Source: Chloroflexota bacterium (GTDB lineage: Bacteria > Chloroflexota > Limnocylindria > QHBO01). Taken from it: a DNA stretch of 6,262 nt. Positions within the stretch are counted from its first letter, which is position 1. Each line of letters opens with the position of its first letter. Positions 1 through 5,225 of the stretch are shown here, in pieces. The stretch is taken from the NCBI GenBank assembly GCA_013694795.1, contig JACDBS010000008.1:1-6262 (forward strand), in the 5' to 3' direction. A program made the translations under genes and the position numbers. The notes under the pieces are model-generated. The model was not told the origin of the DNA. It saw only the letters and a list, made by a program, of their open reading frames with translations, and did no database searches.

Positions 1-432
1 GGCCACCAGGGCGTCCCAGCCGGCGCCCGCGAAGAGAGCGAGCCGGCCGTCCACCACGACGAGGTCGACCGGACGAGCCTCACCCCGCACCAGTACATCC
101 ACGAGAGCGCGAGGGTCTCGCGGCAGGCGCAGGAGGTGCGCGGTGGCGTTGCCGAAGCCGGCGGGGATGTAGCCCAGCGTCAGATGGGGCCGGGTCGCCG
201 CCACGTTGTACGCAATGCTGAGAGAACCGTCGCCGCCGGCGATGATGGCAGTGGTGTAGTCATCGACCCGTTCGTCGAGCCATGTCCGCAGCCTGGAGGC
301 GTCAGGGGTGGCAATGACGTGCAGGTCGGCCGCCAGGTCGTGACGGGCCAGCTCGACCGTGCGGCGGACCCGTGCGGACCGTGCGCTGCCGGCCCCCTCG
401 TTGAGGAAGACGGCAGCGCTCGCGCGTGTCAG
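1..432 (-). CDS. Diacylglycerol kinase-type lipid kinase (YegS/DAGK_cat family), C-terminus cut off by window edge
   Basis: About 144 codons of an open minus frame are visible and continue past base 1. The translation carries the two landmarks of the DAGK catalytic fold. The nucleotide-binding GGDGS is at about residues 66-70 (AGGDGSLS). About 20 residues later comes LGYIPAGFGNATAHLL, the counterpart of the usual 'lGiiPlGTGN-a' motif. The N-terminal AAVFLNEGAGSARSAR matches the family's first strand and glycine turn (usually 'vNP-sG'). Family members phosphorylate diacylglycerol, sphingoid or related lipids with ATP on the cytoplasmic membrane face; the substrate here is unknown. The start is a problem. 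Between the in-frame stop at 649-651 and the GGDG motif there is no ATG, GTG or TTG. The best remaining choice is CTG at 430-432, overlapping the TGA stop of the upstream lipoprotein gene (429-431), so coupled translation is possible. No clear Shine-Dalgarno precedes it. The family call is fairly sure; the start is not. Confidence 0.8.
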   Translation of the reverse strand, partial: MTRASAAVFLNEGAGSARSARVRRTVELARHDLAADLHVIATPDASRLRTWLDERVDDYTTAIIAGGDGSLSIAYNVAATRPHLTLGYIPAGFGNATAHLLRLPRDPRALVDVLVRGEARPVDLVVVDGRLALFAGAGWDALVA

Positions 433-1028
433 GGGAGCTCGGACAGCAGCGCGGCGGCGAGGTCTTCCGAGGGGCCTACCACCGTGAAGACCGCATCGTT
501 CGTGAAGTAGAGGTAGGCCGCTCCGTCCGTACCGGTACCGGACATGCGCAGCACCTCCTTGCCGCCCACGTTCACCGTCTCGGCCGTGACACTGCCGTCG
601 GCGGTGACCCCGGACATGGCGCGCGCGAGCATCTCGAGCGAGGGCTGGTCAATGTCCGGAATGCGGAACGCGTTCACCGTGATGGCGTCCTCGCCATCGC
701 CGTACGTCGCGAAGACGAACTCCGCCCCCGAAGCATCCAGGCCCTGGCCGGCCAGGGCGCTTCCGATGATCGCGTCCATGCCCGGGATGTCATTCCGGCT
801 CATGCCATTGAGCTCGTCGGGGAGGAGGTCCGCCAGGGCGGTACCGTTGTCGGTTGAGCCACCGGTCTCGGCGGTCGGCTCGGGTGTCTCGGATGCCGGC
901 TCGGGCGTTGGCTCAGCGGTGGCCACCGGCTCGGGCTCGGCGGCCGATTCGCTTGCGGTCTCTTGGTCGGAGCACCCGGCGACGACAAGCGCCAGTACGG
1001 CGACGATGAGAATCGAAAAGCGCTTCAA
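429..1028 (-). CDS. Small secreted lipoprotein with Pro/Glu/Thr-rich linker, function unknown
   Basis: A 199-residue protein read from a TTG start. A longer in-frame reading to 1412 exists, but it only overlaps the hydantoinase gene, and the signal peptide and Shine-Dalgarno both fix the start at 1028. The N-terminus is a type II signal peptide: K2-R3, a hydrophobic core (FSILIVAVLALVV) and a VAGC lipobox with the lipidated Cys at residue 19. So the protein should be anchored on the outer face of the membrane. Residues about 23-58 are a low-complexity linker rich in E, P, T and A (repeated EP, TPEP). Residues about 62-199 look like a small globular alpha/beta domain with many Gly and acidic residues (FVFATYGDGEDAITVNAF, MSGTGTDGAAYLYFTNDAVFTVVG), ending in a short helix. 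I do not recognise the domain. No cysteine remains after the lipidated one. It lies 74 bp after the hydantoinase stop with its own -10-like hexamer, so it need not share that transcript. The lipid kinase follows directly, overlapping its stop. Confidence 0.85.
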   Translation of the reverse strand: MKRFSILIVAVLALVVAGCSDQETASESAAEPEPVATAEPTPEPASETPEPTAETGGSTDNGTALADLLPDELNGMSRNDIPGMDAIIGSALAGQGLDASGAEFVFATYGDGEDAITVNAFRIPDIDQPSLEMLARAMSGVTADGSVTAETVNVGGKEVLRMSGTGTDGAAYLYFTNDAVFTVVGPSEDLAAALLSELP

Positions 1029-1035
1029 GTGATGG

Positions 1036-1040
1036 CCTCC
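1036..1040 (-). promoter_or_regulatory. Shine-Dalgarno GGAGG deciding the TTG start of the lipoprotein
   Basis: The minus strand reads GGAGG, then 7 nt (CCATCAC), then TTG at 1028. The next residues are Lys-Arg and a hydrophobic core, exactly what a lipoprotein signal needs. This supports TTG over the upstream in-frame candidate at 1412. Confidence 0.8.
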
Positions 1041-1065
1041 GTCGGTGGAAATGGCAGCCGGGTGC

Positions 1066-1071
1066 AGTCTA
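1066..1071 (-). promoter_or_regulatory. Candidate -10 element TAGACT for the lipoprotein gene
   Basis: In the 74-bp gap after the hydantoinase stop, the minus strand has TAGACT ending 37 nt before the TTG start. That predicts a leader of about 30 nt containing the GGAGG. No convincing -35 is seen. Support comes from the same hexamer class at nearly the same distance upstream of the hydantoinase and amidohydrolase genes in this window. The gap also holds a weak 5-bp hairpin (CCTGA at 1082-1086 with TCAGG at 1096-1100) without a U-tract. Confidence 0.4.
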
Positions 1072-1102
1072 GTCCCCAATCCCTGAGTGGGCCGGTCAGG
1101 AT

Positions 1103-2494
1103 TCAGGTGCGGGTGAGGAGCTCGCCCGTCGGCTGTCGCTTCAGGAATCGGCCATCGCCGGCGGCGCCAAGCCACTCGTCGCCATCCACGATCACCTTGC
1201 CCCTCGACAGGACGATCTGGGCGGCTCCAGTCACTTCGCGACCTTCGTAGCACGAGTAGTCGACGTCCATGTGGTGCGACGCCGCGCTGATCGTGTGCTT
1301 CGCTTTGGGATCGTAGACGACGAGGTCCGCATCGGCTCCGACGGCGACGACGCCCTTGCGGCCTGAGAGGCCGAACATGCGCGCCGGCGTGGTGCTGATC
1401 ACCTCCACCCATCGGTTCGGGGTCAGGTGCCCGTCGACCACGCCGCCGTCGTGCAGCAGGTTCACCCGATCCTCGACGCCGGGAAGACCGTTGGGCACCT
1501 TGCGGAAATCACCCTTTCCCAGGTCCTTCTGGCCGTGGAAGTCGAACGGACAGTGATCGGTCGAGACAACCTGGAGGTCATTCCTGGCAAGCCCCTTCCA
1601 CAGCTCCGGCGCGTGCTCCGCGGGCCGCAGCGGCGGCGAGCACACGAACTTCGCGCCCTCGAAGCCGTTGCCCATGTCCTCGAGGGTCAGGAAGAGGTAC
1701 TGCGGGCAGGTTTCGGCGTAGGCCGGCAGTCCTTCGTCGCGTGCGCGGCGCACCTCGTTGAGCGCTTCGATTGCGGAGAGATGAACGATGTAGACGGGGA
1801 CACCCGCCACCTGCGCCAGGCGGATGACGCGGTTCGTCGCCTCGCCCTCCATGACCGGCGAGCGGCTGACCCCGTGGTAGTAGGGATCGGTGTTGCCGGC
1901 CTCGACGTTCTGCGCCGCCACCACGTCGATGGCCAGACCATTCTCCGCGTGCATGAGGATGAGGCCGCCATTCTTCGCCGTCTGCTGCATGGCACGGAAG
2001 ATGGCGCCGTCATCGGAGAAGAAGACACCCGGGTAGGCGGTGAACAGCTTGAAGTCGGTGACGCCCTCGTCGACGAGCGTGTCCATCTCGGCGAGAGTCG
2101 CATCGGTCACGTCGGACATGATCATGTGAAAGCCGTAGTCGATAGAGGCCCTGCCCTCCGCCTTGGCACGCCATGCGTCCAGGCCTGCGCGCAGGCTCTG
2201 ACCCTTCGACTGCACCGCGAAATCAATGATGGTGGTCGTGCCGCCAAAGGCCGCCGCGCGCGTTCCGGTCTCGAACGTGTCCTTGGCGAAGGTCCCGCCG
2301 AAGGGCAGCTCCATGTGAGTGTGGACATCGATCGCACCGGGAATGACCCATTTGCCGGTGGCATCCACCGTCCGGTCAGCCTCGACCTCCAGGTCGGCAC
2401 CGATGAGCGCGATGCGCTCGCCATCCACCAGGACGTCCGCCGTCGTGGTGGCATCGGCGTTGATGATCGTTCCACCCATGATCAACGTGCGCAT
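1103..2494 (-). CDS. hydA: Dihydropyrimidinase / D-hydantoinase (cyclic amidohydrolase)
   Basis: A 463-residue cytosolic metal-dependent amidohydrolase of the usual length for the hydantoinase/dihydropyrimidinase family. It hydrolyses 5,6-dihydrouracil, dihydrothymine or 5-substituted hydantoins to the N-carbamoyl amino acid. All expected binuclear metal ligands are visible: H58 and H60 in DVHTHME, the carboxylated-lysine position K149 in DFKLF, H182 in LMHAEN, H238 in VHLSA, and D313 in STDHCPF. Y154 in FTAYPG sits at the catalytic/substrate tyrosine position. Residues 1-50 and about 380-440 form the flanking beta-sandwich (VLVDGERIALIG; GADADLVVYDP). STDHCPFDFHGQKDLGKGDF and PNGLPGVEDR are typical of true hydantoinases and not of dihydroorotase or allantoinase. 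The ATG start has GGAGG 5 nt upstream. The gene is divergent from the HhH-GPD gene. The N-carbamoyl amidohydrolase at 5226-6074 would take its product. The natural substrate (pyrimidine or hydantoin) cannot be told from sequence alone. Confidence 0.95.
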   Translation of the reverse strand: MRTLIMGGTIINADATTTADVLVDGERIALIGADLEVEADRTVDATGKWVIPGAIDVHTHMELPFGGTFAKDTFETGTRAAAFGGTTTIIDFAVQSKGQSLRAGLDAWRAKAEGRASIDYGFHMIMSDVTDATLAEMDTLVDEGVTDFKLFTAYPGVFFSDDGAIFRAMQQTAKNGGLILMHAENGLAIDVVAAQNVEAGNTDPYYHGVSRSPVMEGEATNRVIRLAQVAGVPVYIVHLSAIEALNEVRRARDEGLPAYAETCPQYLFLTLEDMGNGFEGAKFVCSPPLRPAEHAPELWKGLARNDLQVVSTDHCPFDFHGQKDLGKGDFRKVPNGLPGVEDRVNLLHDGGVVDGHLTPNRWVEVISTTPARMFGLSGRKGVVAVGADADLVVYDPKAKHTISAASHHMDVDYSCYEGREVTGAAQIVLSRGKVIVDGDEWLGAAGDGRFLKRQPTGELLTRT

Positions 2495-2530
2495 CGGTTC
2501 CTCCGTTGTAGCCGGCCGGCGAGATCGCCA

Positions 2531-2536
2531 ATCCTA
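2531..2536 (-). promoter_or_regulatory. Candidate -10 element TAGGAT for the hydantoinase gene
   Basis: The minus strand reads TAGGAT, ending 36 nt upstream of the hydantoinase ATG. This leaves a leader of about 30 nt with GGAGG at 2500-2504. No recognisable -35 is present. It lies 12 bp from a plus-strand -10 candidate, so the two divergent promoters would share sequence and could interfere with each other or be co-regulated. Confidence 0.45.
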
Positions 2537-2548
2537 GCGCCACACGCG

Positions 2549-2554
2549 TACCAT
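2549..2554 (+). promoter_or_regulatory. Candidate -10 element TACCAT for leaderless HhH-GPD transcript
   Basis: TACCAT ends 7 nt before the ATG at 2562, so transcription would begin at or next to the start codon. No Shine-Dalgarno precedes this ATG (the upstream bases are CATCTGCGTC), as expected for a leaderless mRNA. The CvpA-like gene at the right edge shows the same arrangement and the same 7-nt distance. Confidence 0.4.
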
Positions 2555-2561
2555 CTGCGTC

Positions 2562-3125
2562 ATGACCGCCGACCGTCTCCACTTCACCGGCGACGACGAT
2601 GCGGATCGGCTGCTTGTCGACCAGCCGATGGCGCTCCTCATCGGCTTCGCGCTTGATCAGCAGGTGCCGGTGCAGAAGGCGTTCTCCGGACCAAAGGTGC
2701 TTCTTCAGCGCCTCGGCACGCTCGACGCTCGCAAGCTGGCCTCTCTGGACTTCGCGAAGCTCGAGGCGGCCTCCAAGGGGCCGCCTGCCATCCACCGCTT
2801 CCCGGGCGCCATGGCCAGGCGGGTGCACGAGCTGGCTGCGCACATCGCCGAAAAGTACGACGGCGACGCAGCCCGCCTATGGACCGATTCGTCCGACGCG
2901 CGCGACCTCAAGAAGCGCATCGCCGCACTCCCCGGTTTCGGCGAGATGAAGGTGGCTTCGTTGACCGCCGTGCTGGCCAAGCAGCTCGGCATCCGACCGA
3001 CGGGGATCGACGACGAGCTGCCATCGCACCCGACCCTCGGCGACGTTGACTCAGCAGAGGCGCTGGCCGACTATCAGGCCAAGAAGCGCGCCCGCAAAGT
3101 GGAGCTGCGCGAAAGCCGGTCCTAG
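2562..3125 (+). CDS. HhH-GPD family protein (base-excision-repair-like, small actinobacterial type)
   Basis: A 187-residue protein. Residues about 21-41 (QPMALLIGFALDQQVPVQKAF) match the first helices of HhH-GPD DNA glycosylases, with the conserved QQ. Residues 117-143 contain the helix-hairpin-helix, with the hairpin LPGFGEMK at 123-130 and K130 at the position of the lysine found in bifunctional glycosylases of the Nth class. The usual downstream 'VDTHV' catalytic aspartate segment is replaced by RPTGIDDELP; D150 or D151 could substitute, but this is unproven. No Cys cluster for an Fe-S centre is present; the protein has no cysteine. I recall a family of uncharacterised HhH-GPD proteins of this size (TIGR03252 type), best seen as DNA-binding and repair-like with unknown lesion specificity. 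The gene appears leaderless and monocistronic, divergent from the hydantoinase and convergent with the VOC gene. Confidence 0.85.
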   Translation: MTADRLHFTGDDDADRLLVDQPMALLIGFALDQQVPVQKAFSGPKVLLQRLGTLDARKLASLDFAKLEAASKGPPAIHRFPGAMARRVHELAAHIAEKYDGDAARLWTDSSDARDLKKRIAALPGFGEMKVASLTAVLAKQLGIRPTGIDDELPSHPTLGDVDSAEALADYQAKKRARKVELRESRS

Positions 3126-3135
3126 GCGATCGCGC

Positions 3136-3296
3136 GGTTGCGTTCAGTGCACCTATCTACGAAGCAGACGCCACGAGGCTCGGCAGAGGCGCCGTCCACT
3201 CCCAGATGTCGCGCTGAGTGCAACTCGTGGTCGCCGCTCGAGCCGAAATGCACCGATTCCCTCCCACAATCGTAGATGGGTGCGCTCAGTGCAACC
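3136..3296. repeat. 161-bp element bounded by 27-bp imperfect inverted repeats (MITE/REP-like)
   Basis: The left arm at 3136-3162 and the reverse complement of the right arm at 3270-3296 agree at 22 of 27 positions by hand alignment. The shared core is TCGTAGAT-R-GGTGC-R-CT, ending in GCAACC. Each arm can also fold on itself: GGT(T)GC with GCACC on the left, and ATGGGTGC with GC(A)ACCCAT on the right. The element fills most of the gap between two convergent genes and has no ORF of its own. No target-site duplication is obvious. It could be a small non-autonomous mobile element, a REP-like palindromic unit or a bidirectional terminator; the sequence alone does not decide. Confidence 0.6.
3211..3230 (+). 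repeat. Internal copy of a 20-bp direct repeat (second copy 3282-3301)
   Basis: GCGCTGAGTGCAACTCGTGG here matches GCGCTCAGTGCAACCCATGG at 3282-3301 at 17 of 20 positions. The core AGTGCAAC is identical. A related CAGTGCACC occurs at 3145-3153 in the left arm, so the 161-bp element contains three related motifs. Confidence 0.6.
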
Positions 3297-3299
3297 CAT
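3276..3299. terminator. Candidate hairpin at the right end of the convergent gap
   Basis: ATGGGT (3276-3281) pairs with ACCCAT (3294-3299), and an inner GC/GC pair closes across one bulged A. This gives a stem of about 8 bp and a 7-nt loop. It sits 36 bp past the VOC stop and 150 bp past the HhH-GPD stop. There is no U-tract in either direction, so intrinsic termination would be inefficient or of another type. Confidence 0.3.
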
Positions 3300-3334
3300 G
3301 GAACCGGACCACGCTGCCCGGCCTCGTGTCCTAA

Positions 3335-3796
3335 TCACTCGTGATCGTGGTTGTGGTCGTGGTCATGCTCATGCTCGTGCTCGTGCTCGTGCATCCACGG
3401 CGTGAAGGTGATGCCGATGAGGAGACCCTCGGGACTGAGCAGGCGAGCCGTGGTCTGGCCCCATGGCTCCTCGTGGGCGTCGCGCAGGACACGGTGACCC
3501 GCGGCCTTCATCTCCTCGCTCGCGGCGCCTACCGCATCGGCTGACTCGACATCCAGTTCCATCCATGCCTGCGGCGTCGGCAGATCGGATGGCCAGGACG
3601 TCGAGCCGAAGGTTGACTCCGCCGCCTGCGAGAGGGGCCACATCGCGAAGGCCCTCACGCCTTCCACGTTGTCATTCGTGAAGTAGCCCGGCGCAGGCTC
3701 ATCAAAGTCGATGCCGAGCCCGTCCCGCCAGAAGGCGTGGGCCGCGTCGGTCTCGCCGATGATCGGTCCGAAGCCGGCGATGAACGCGATCTTCAT
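3335..3796 (-). CDS. VOC superfamily (glyoxalase/bleomycin-resistance-like) protein with His-rich tail
   Basis: A 153-residue protein. Residues 1-134 have the VOC layout of two beta-alpha-beta-beta-beta modules: IAFIAGFGPIIGETDAAHAFWRDGLGIDF at the start, then AWMELDVESADAV (about 77-89), and a closing SPEGLLIGITFTPW (121-134). The strand that usually carries the first metal His has none, so the core may be a binding or resistance-type VOC and not a classic metalloenzyme. After the normal C-terminus (W134) comes an added tail, residues 136-153, with His at every second position (nine His) alternating with Glu, Asp and Asn. It should bind divalent metal such as Ni or Zn. The ATG has GGAGG 7 nt upstream. 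The gene starts 24 bp after the LLM oxidoreductase stop, so the two form an operon and may share a substrate. No specific reaction can be assigned. Confidence 0.85.
   Translation of the reverse strand: MKIAFIAGFGPIIGETDAAHAFWRDGLGIDFDEPAPGYFTNDNVEGVRAFAMWPLSQAAESTFGSTSWPSDLPTPQAWMELDVESADAVGAASEEMKAAGHRVLRDAHEEPWGQTTARLLSPEGLLIGITFTPWMHEHEHEHEHDHDHNHDHE
3338..3391 (-). repeat. Hexamer repeat tract encoding the (His-acidic) tail
   Basis: On the coding strand this is about nine degenerate 6-bp units (GAGCAC/CATGAG type, shifting to GACCAC and ending GATCAC). They encode His-Glu and later His-Asp/Asn dipeptides. The drift from near-identical GAGCAC units to varied codons with conserved His spacing suggests repeat expansion followed by selection for the protein pattern. 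Confidence 0.75.
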
Positions 3797-3820
3797 TCCG
3801 CTTCCTCCATGGCTTGCTTC

Positions 3821-4804
3821 CTAGCCGACGATCTCGCTGCCATAGGCGTCCAGACAGTCCTCCTCTTCGCCGTTCATCAGGTAGATGTTAATCTGCGTCA
3901 CGCCGGCTTCGCGCAACTGCGCCAGACGCTCGCGGTGCGCCGAAGCCGGCCCGACGAGGGCAAACTGGTCGGTGATCTCGTCGGACACGAAGCTCGCGTT
4001 GTCGCTCCCGACCTCCGCGTGGTGGAGGTAGTTGTAGCCTTCGCGGTTCTCCACGTACTTCCAGAGCGCCTCCGGAAGCTCCTCCTTCGGATACTTGTTG
4101 ATGAGGTCGACGACGTGGTTGCTGACGAGGGCCGGGAACCAACGGACCCTGTCGCGGGCCATGGCGATGTCATCACTCACGTAGGCAGGCGCGGCGGCCA
4201 TGACCTCGATGACATCGGGGTCGCGACCGGCCTCAGTCGCCGAGGCGCGGACGAACGACATGCACCAGCGGATGATGTCGGGGTCGGCGAGCTGAAGAAT
4301 GATCCCGTCCGCGACGCGGCCGGCGGCCGCGAGCGCCATCGGTCCATAGCCGGCGACCCAGATGGGAACGGGCCCGTGGGTCACCCACGGCATCTGGATC
4401 TCGGTGCCGTCAAGCGTGATCTTCTCGCCGCCGGTCAGGGAGCGGACGATCCGGCAGCATTCCTCCAGGTACGCGACCGTCGTGGGCTTCTTTCCCATGA
4501 CGCGTCTGGCTGAGTCTCCGCGACCGATGCCGAGGTCCATTCGGCCGCCGGTGATCTCGTTGAGCGTCGCGAGGGCTGAGGCGGTGACGGTGATATCGCG
4601 CGTGGCCGGGTTCGTGACGCAGGTGCCCAGGCGCATGGTCGTCGTCGCTGCGCCCATCAGCGTCAGGAGCGGATAGGGATCACGCCACAGGACGTGCGAG
4701 TCGAACATCCAGCCGTAGCCGAAGCCGTTCGCCTCCGCCCGCTTTGCCAGCTCAACGCTGCGGTCGAACCGATGATCCGGCTTGAGCGTGATCCCGAACT
4801 TCAT
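3821..4804 (-). CDS. LLM-class flavin/F420-dependent oxidoreductase (Mer-like)
   Basis: A 327-residue soluble TIM-barrel protein of the bacterial-luciferase-like superfamily, of the usual length. Signature segments are present: MKFGITL at the first strand, AKRAEANGFGYGWMFDSH (20-37), TTTMRLGTCVTNPATRDITVTASALATLNEITGGRMDLGIGRGDSARRVMG (54-104), with the family's 'G-R--LGIG-GD' cofactor region, and PVPIWVAGYGPMALAAAGRVADGIIL (146-170). Such proteins carry out hydride transfer with F420 or FMN. The sequence resembles the CPS_4043-type F420 oxidoreductase family (TIGR03842, from memory) and methylene-tetrahydromethanopterin reductase. Cofactor choice is not provable here. The start ATG has GAGGAG 8 nt upstream. 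It is the first gene of a pair with the VOC protein and lies between the two amidohydrolase genes of a ureide pathway, making a role in that pathway plausible but unproven. It could also be an alkanesulfonate-type or other monooxygenase. Confidence 0.9.
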   Translation of the reverse strand: MKFGITLKPDHRFDRSVELAKRAEANGFGYGWMFDSHVLWRDPYPLLTLMGAATTTMRLGTCVTNPATRDITVTASALATLNEITGGRMDLGIGRGDSARRVMGKKPTTVAYLEECCRIVRSLTGGEKITLDGTEIQMPWVTHGPVPIWVAGYGPMALAAAGRVADGIILQLADPDIIRWCMSFVRASATEAGRDPDVIEVMAAAPAYVSDDIAMARDRVRWFPALVSNHVVDLINKYPKEELPEALWKYVENREGYNYLHHAEVGSDNASFVSDEITDQFALVGPASAHRERLAQLREAGVTQINIYLMNGEEEDCLDAYGSEIVG

Positions 4805-4856
4805 GTACGCGTCTCCTCAACCCGGCCTACGAGGACGGGATGCTCGATGCCGATTT

Positions 4857-5031
4857 CTCACCACATGAGCCTTCTCGGTGACTGACGGTGAGGCATCGCG
4901 CCATCTCTCACCTCGTGACTATTACCGCGGCTCCGACAGCCGCAGGGCACCGCACCTCTTACCTCGCGAGAGATAGCGACGAAATAGTCCCGATGCACGA
5001 CCCTGAGCGATCATAAGGCTCGCGTGGCGAG
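4857..5031. promoter_or_regulatory. Candidate operator array: four 13-bp dyads of CTCAC-N3-GTGAG type
   Basis: The four sites are CTCACCACATGAG (4857-4869), CTCACCTCGTGAC (4907-4919), CTTACCTCGCGAG (4958-4970) and CTCGCGTGGCGAG (5019-5031). Their consensus is a perfect dyad, CTCAC-CTC-GTGAG. Centres are about 50, 51 and 61 bp apart, close to whole helical turns. Two further half-sites in the opposite direction (CGGTGA at 4876-4881 and 4886-4891) fall 10 bp apart between sites 1 and 2. The array lies 52-227 bp upstream of the LLM start. No regulator gene is in the window. Confidence 0.45.
5010..5015 (-). promoter_or_regulatory. Weak candidate -10 (TATGAT) for the LLM-VOC operon
   Basis: The minus strand reads TATGAT, the best match to the TATAAT consensus in the gap. 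Dyad 4 (5019-5031) would sit in the spacer between it and a -35, a typical repressor position. Against this, no good -35 is seen and the leader would be about 200 nt. No TAGNNT element occurs at the 36-nt position used by other genes here. Confidence 0.25.
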
Positions 5032-5075
5032 AATTGACGCTGTGCAGGTCATCCGCGTCCATCGCGCCGTCAGAT

Positions 5076-5090
5076 GTGCGCCGGGCGCAC
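5076..5090. repeat. Perfect 15-bp dyad GTGCGCC-G-GGCGCAC
   Basis: Seven-base arms pair perfectly around one central base. It may be a protein-binding site or a short GC-rich stem. No T-run follows on either strand. Confidence 0.5.
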
Positions 5091-5149
5091 GAAAGGCACG
5101 GATGAGGACCGATATGGACGCCGAGGCCGCTGCGCCCACGCTCAGATCA

Positions 5150-5163
5150 CCGATGCACATCGG
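5150..5163. repeat. Dyad CCGATG-CA-CATCGG
   Basis: Six-base perfect arms with a 2-base centre, three bases from the larger hairpin at 5167-5199. The centre is too tight for a stable RNA hairpin without opening inner pairs, so a DNA-binding dyad is as likely. Confidence 0.4.
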
Positions 5164-5166
5164 CCC

Positions 5167-5199
5167 GGCATGCCCGAACCTTCGCCTAGCGGGCGTGCC
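5167..5199 (-). terminator. Candidate terminator-like hairpin downstream of the N-carbamoyl amidohydrolase
   Basis: GGCATGCCCG (5167-5176) and CGGGCGTGCC (5190-5199) form a 10-position stem around a 13-nt loop. On the plus strand it has nine Watson-Crick pairs and one GU; on the minus (amidohydrolase) transcript it has nine pairs and one C-A mismatch. It starts 26 nt past the amidohydrolase stop. It lacks a U-tract, so it may act as an RNA 3'-end stabiliser or a U-less terminator. Confidence 0.4.
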
Positions 5200-5225
5200 A
5201 TGCGCAGATGGCAAGTGTCCAGGAC

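Larger units (their letters stand above)
4805..5225. other. 421-bp non-coding gap between the amidohydrolase and the LLM operon
   Basis: No ORF here looks real. The two short candidates at 5011-5302 run antisense to or out of frame with the end of the amidohydrolase and have no family features. The gap is rich in dyads instead: four similar 13-bp dyads (4857-5031), a 15-bp perfect dyad (5076-5090), a CCGATG/CATCGG dyad (5150-5163) and a larger hairpin (5167-5199). It probably holds the 3' end of the amidohydrolase transcript and the control region of the LLM-VOC operon. Confidence 0.6.

Noticed and set aside
1029..1412. N-terminal extension of the lipoprotein reading frame
   Set aside because: It overlaps the hydantoinase C-terminus, is low-complexity and Arg-rich, and would bury the signal peptide. 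TTG at 1028 with GGAGG is the better start.
1427..2656. 409-codon plus-strand ORF opposite the hydantoinase gene
   Set aside because: It is antisense to a fully conserved amidohydrolase. Its product is Arg/His/Val-rich with no domain pattern, as expected from the mirror frame of a GC-rich gene.
3126..3133. GCGATCGC palindrome just after the HhH-GPD stop
   Set aside because: A single 8-bp GC-rich palindrome is expected by chance, and without other copies it says nothing about a methylation or repeat system.
3341..3400. Hexamer tract considered as a CRISPR or tandem-repeat locus
   Set aside because: It lies entirely in frame inside the VOC gene and has no spacers; it is the DNA of the His-X tail.
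3737..4513. 258-codon plus-strand ORF opposite the LLM oxidoreductase
   Set aside because: Antisense shadow; the real gene on the other strand has a clear family signature and a Shine-Dalgarno.
5034..5056. TTGACG as a plus-strand -35 box
   Set aside because: No -10-like hexamer lies 16-18 bp downstream (GTCCAT at 17) and no plus-strand gene follows.
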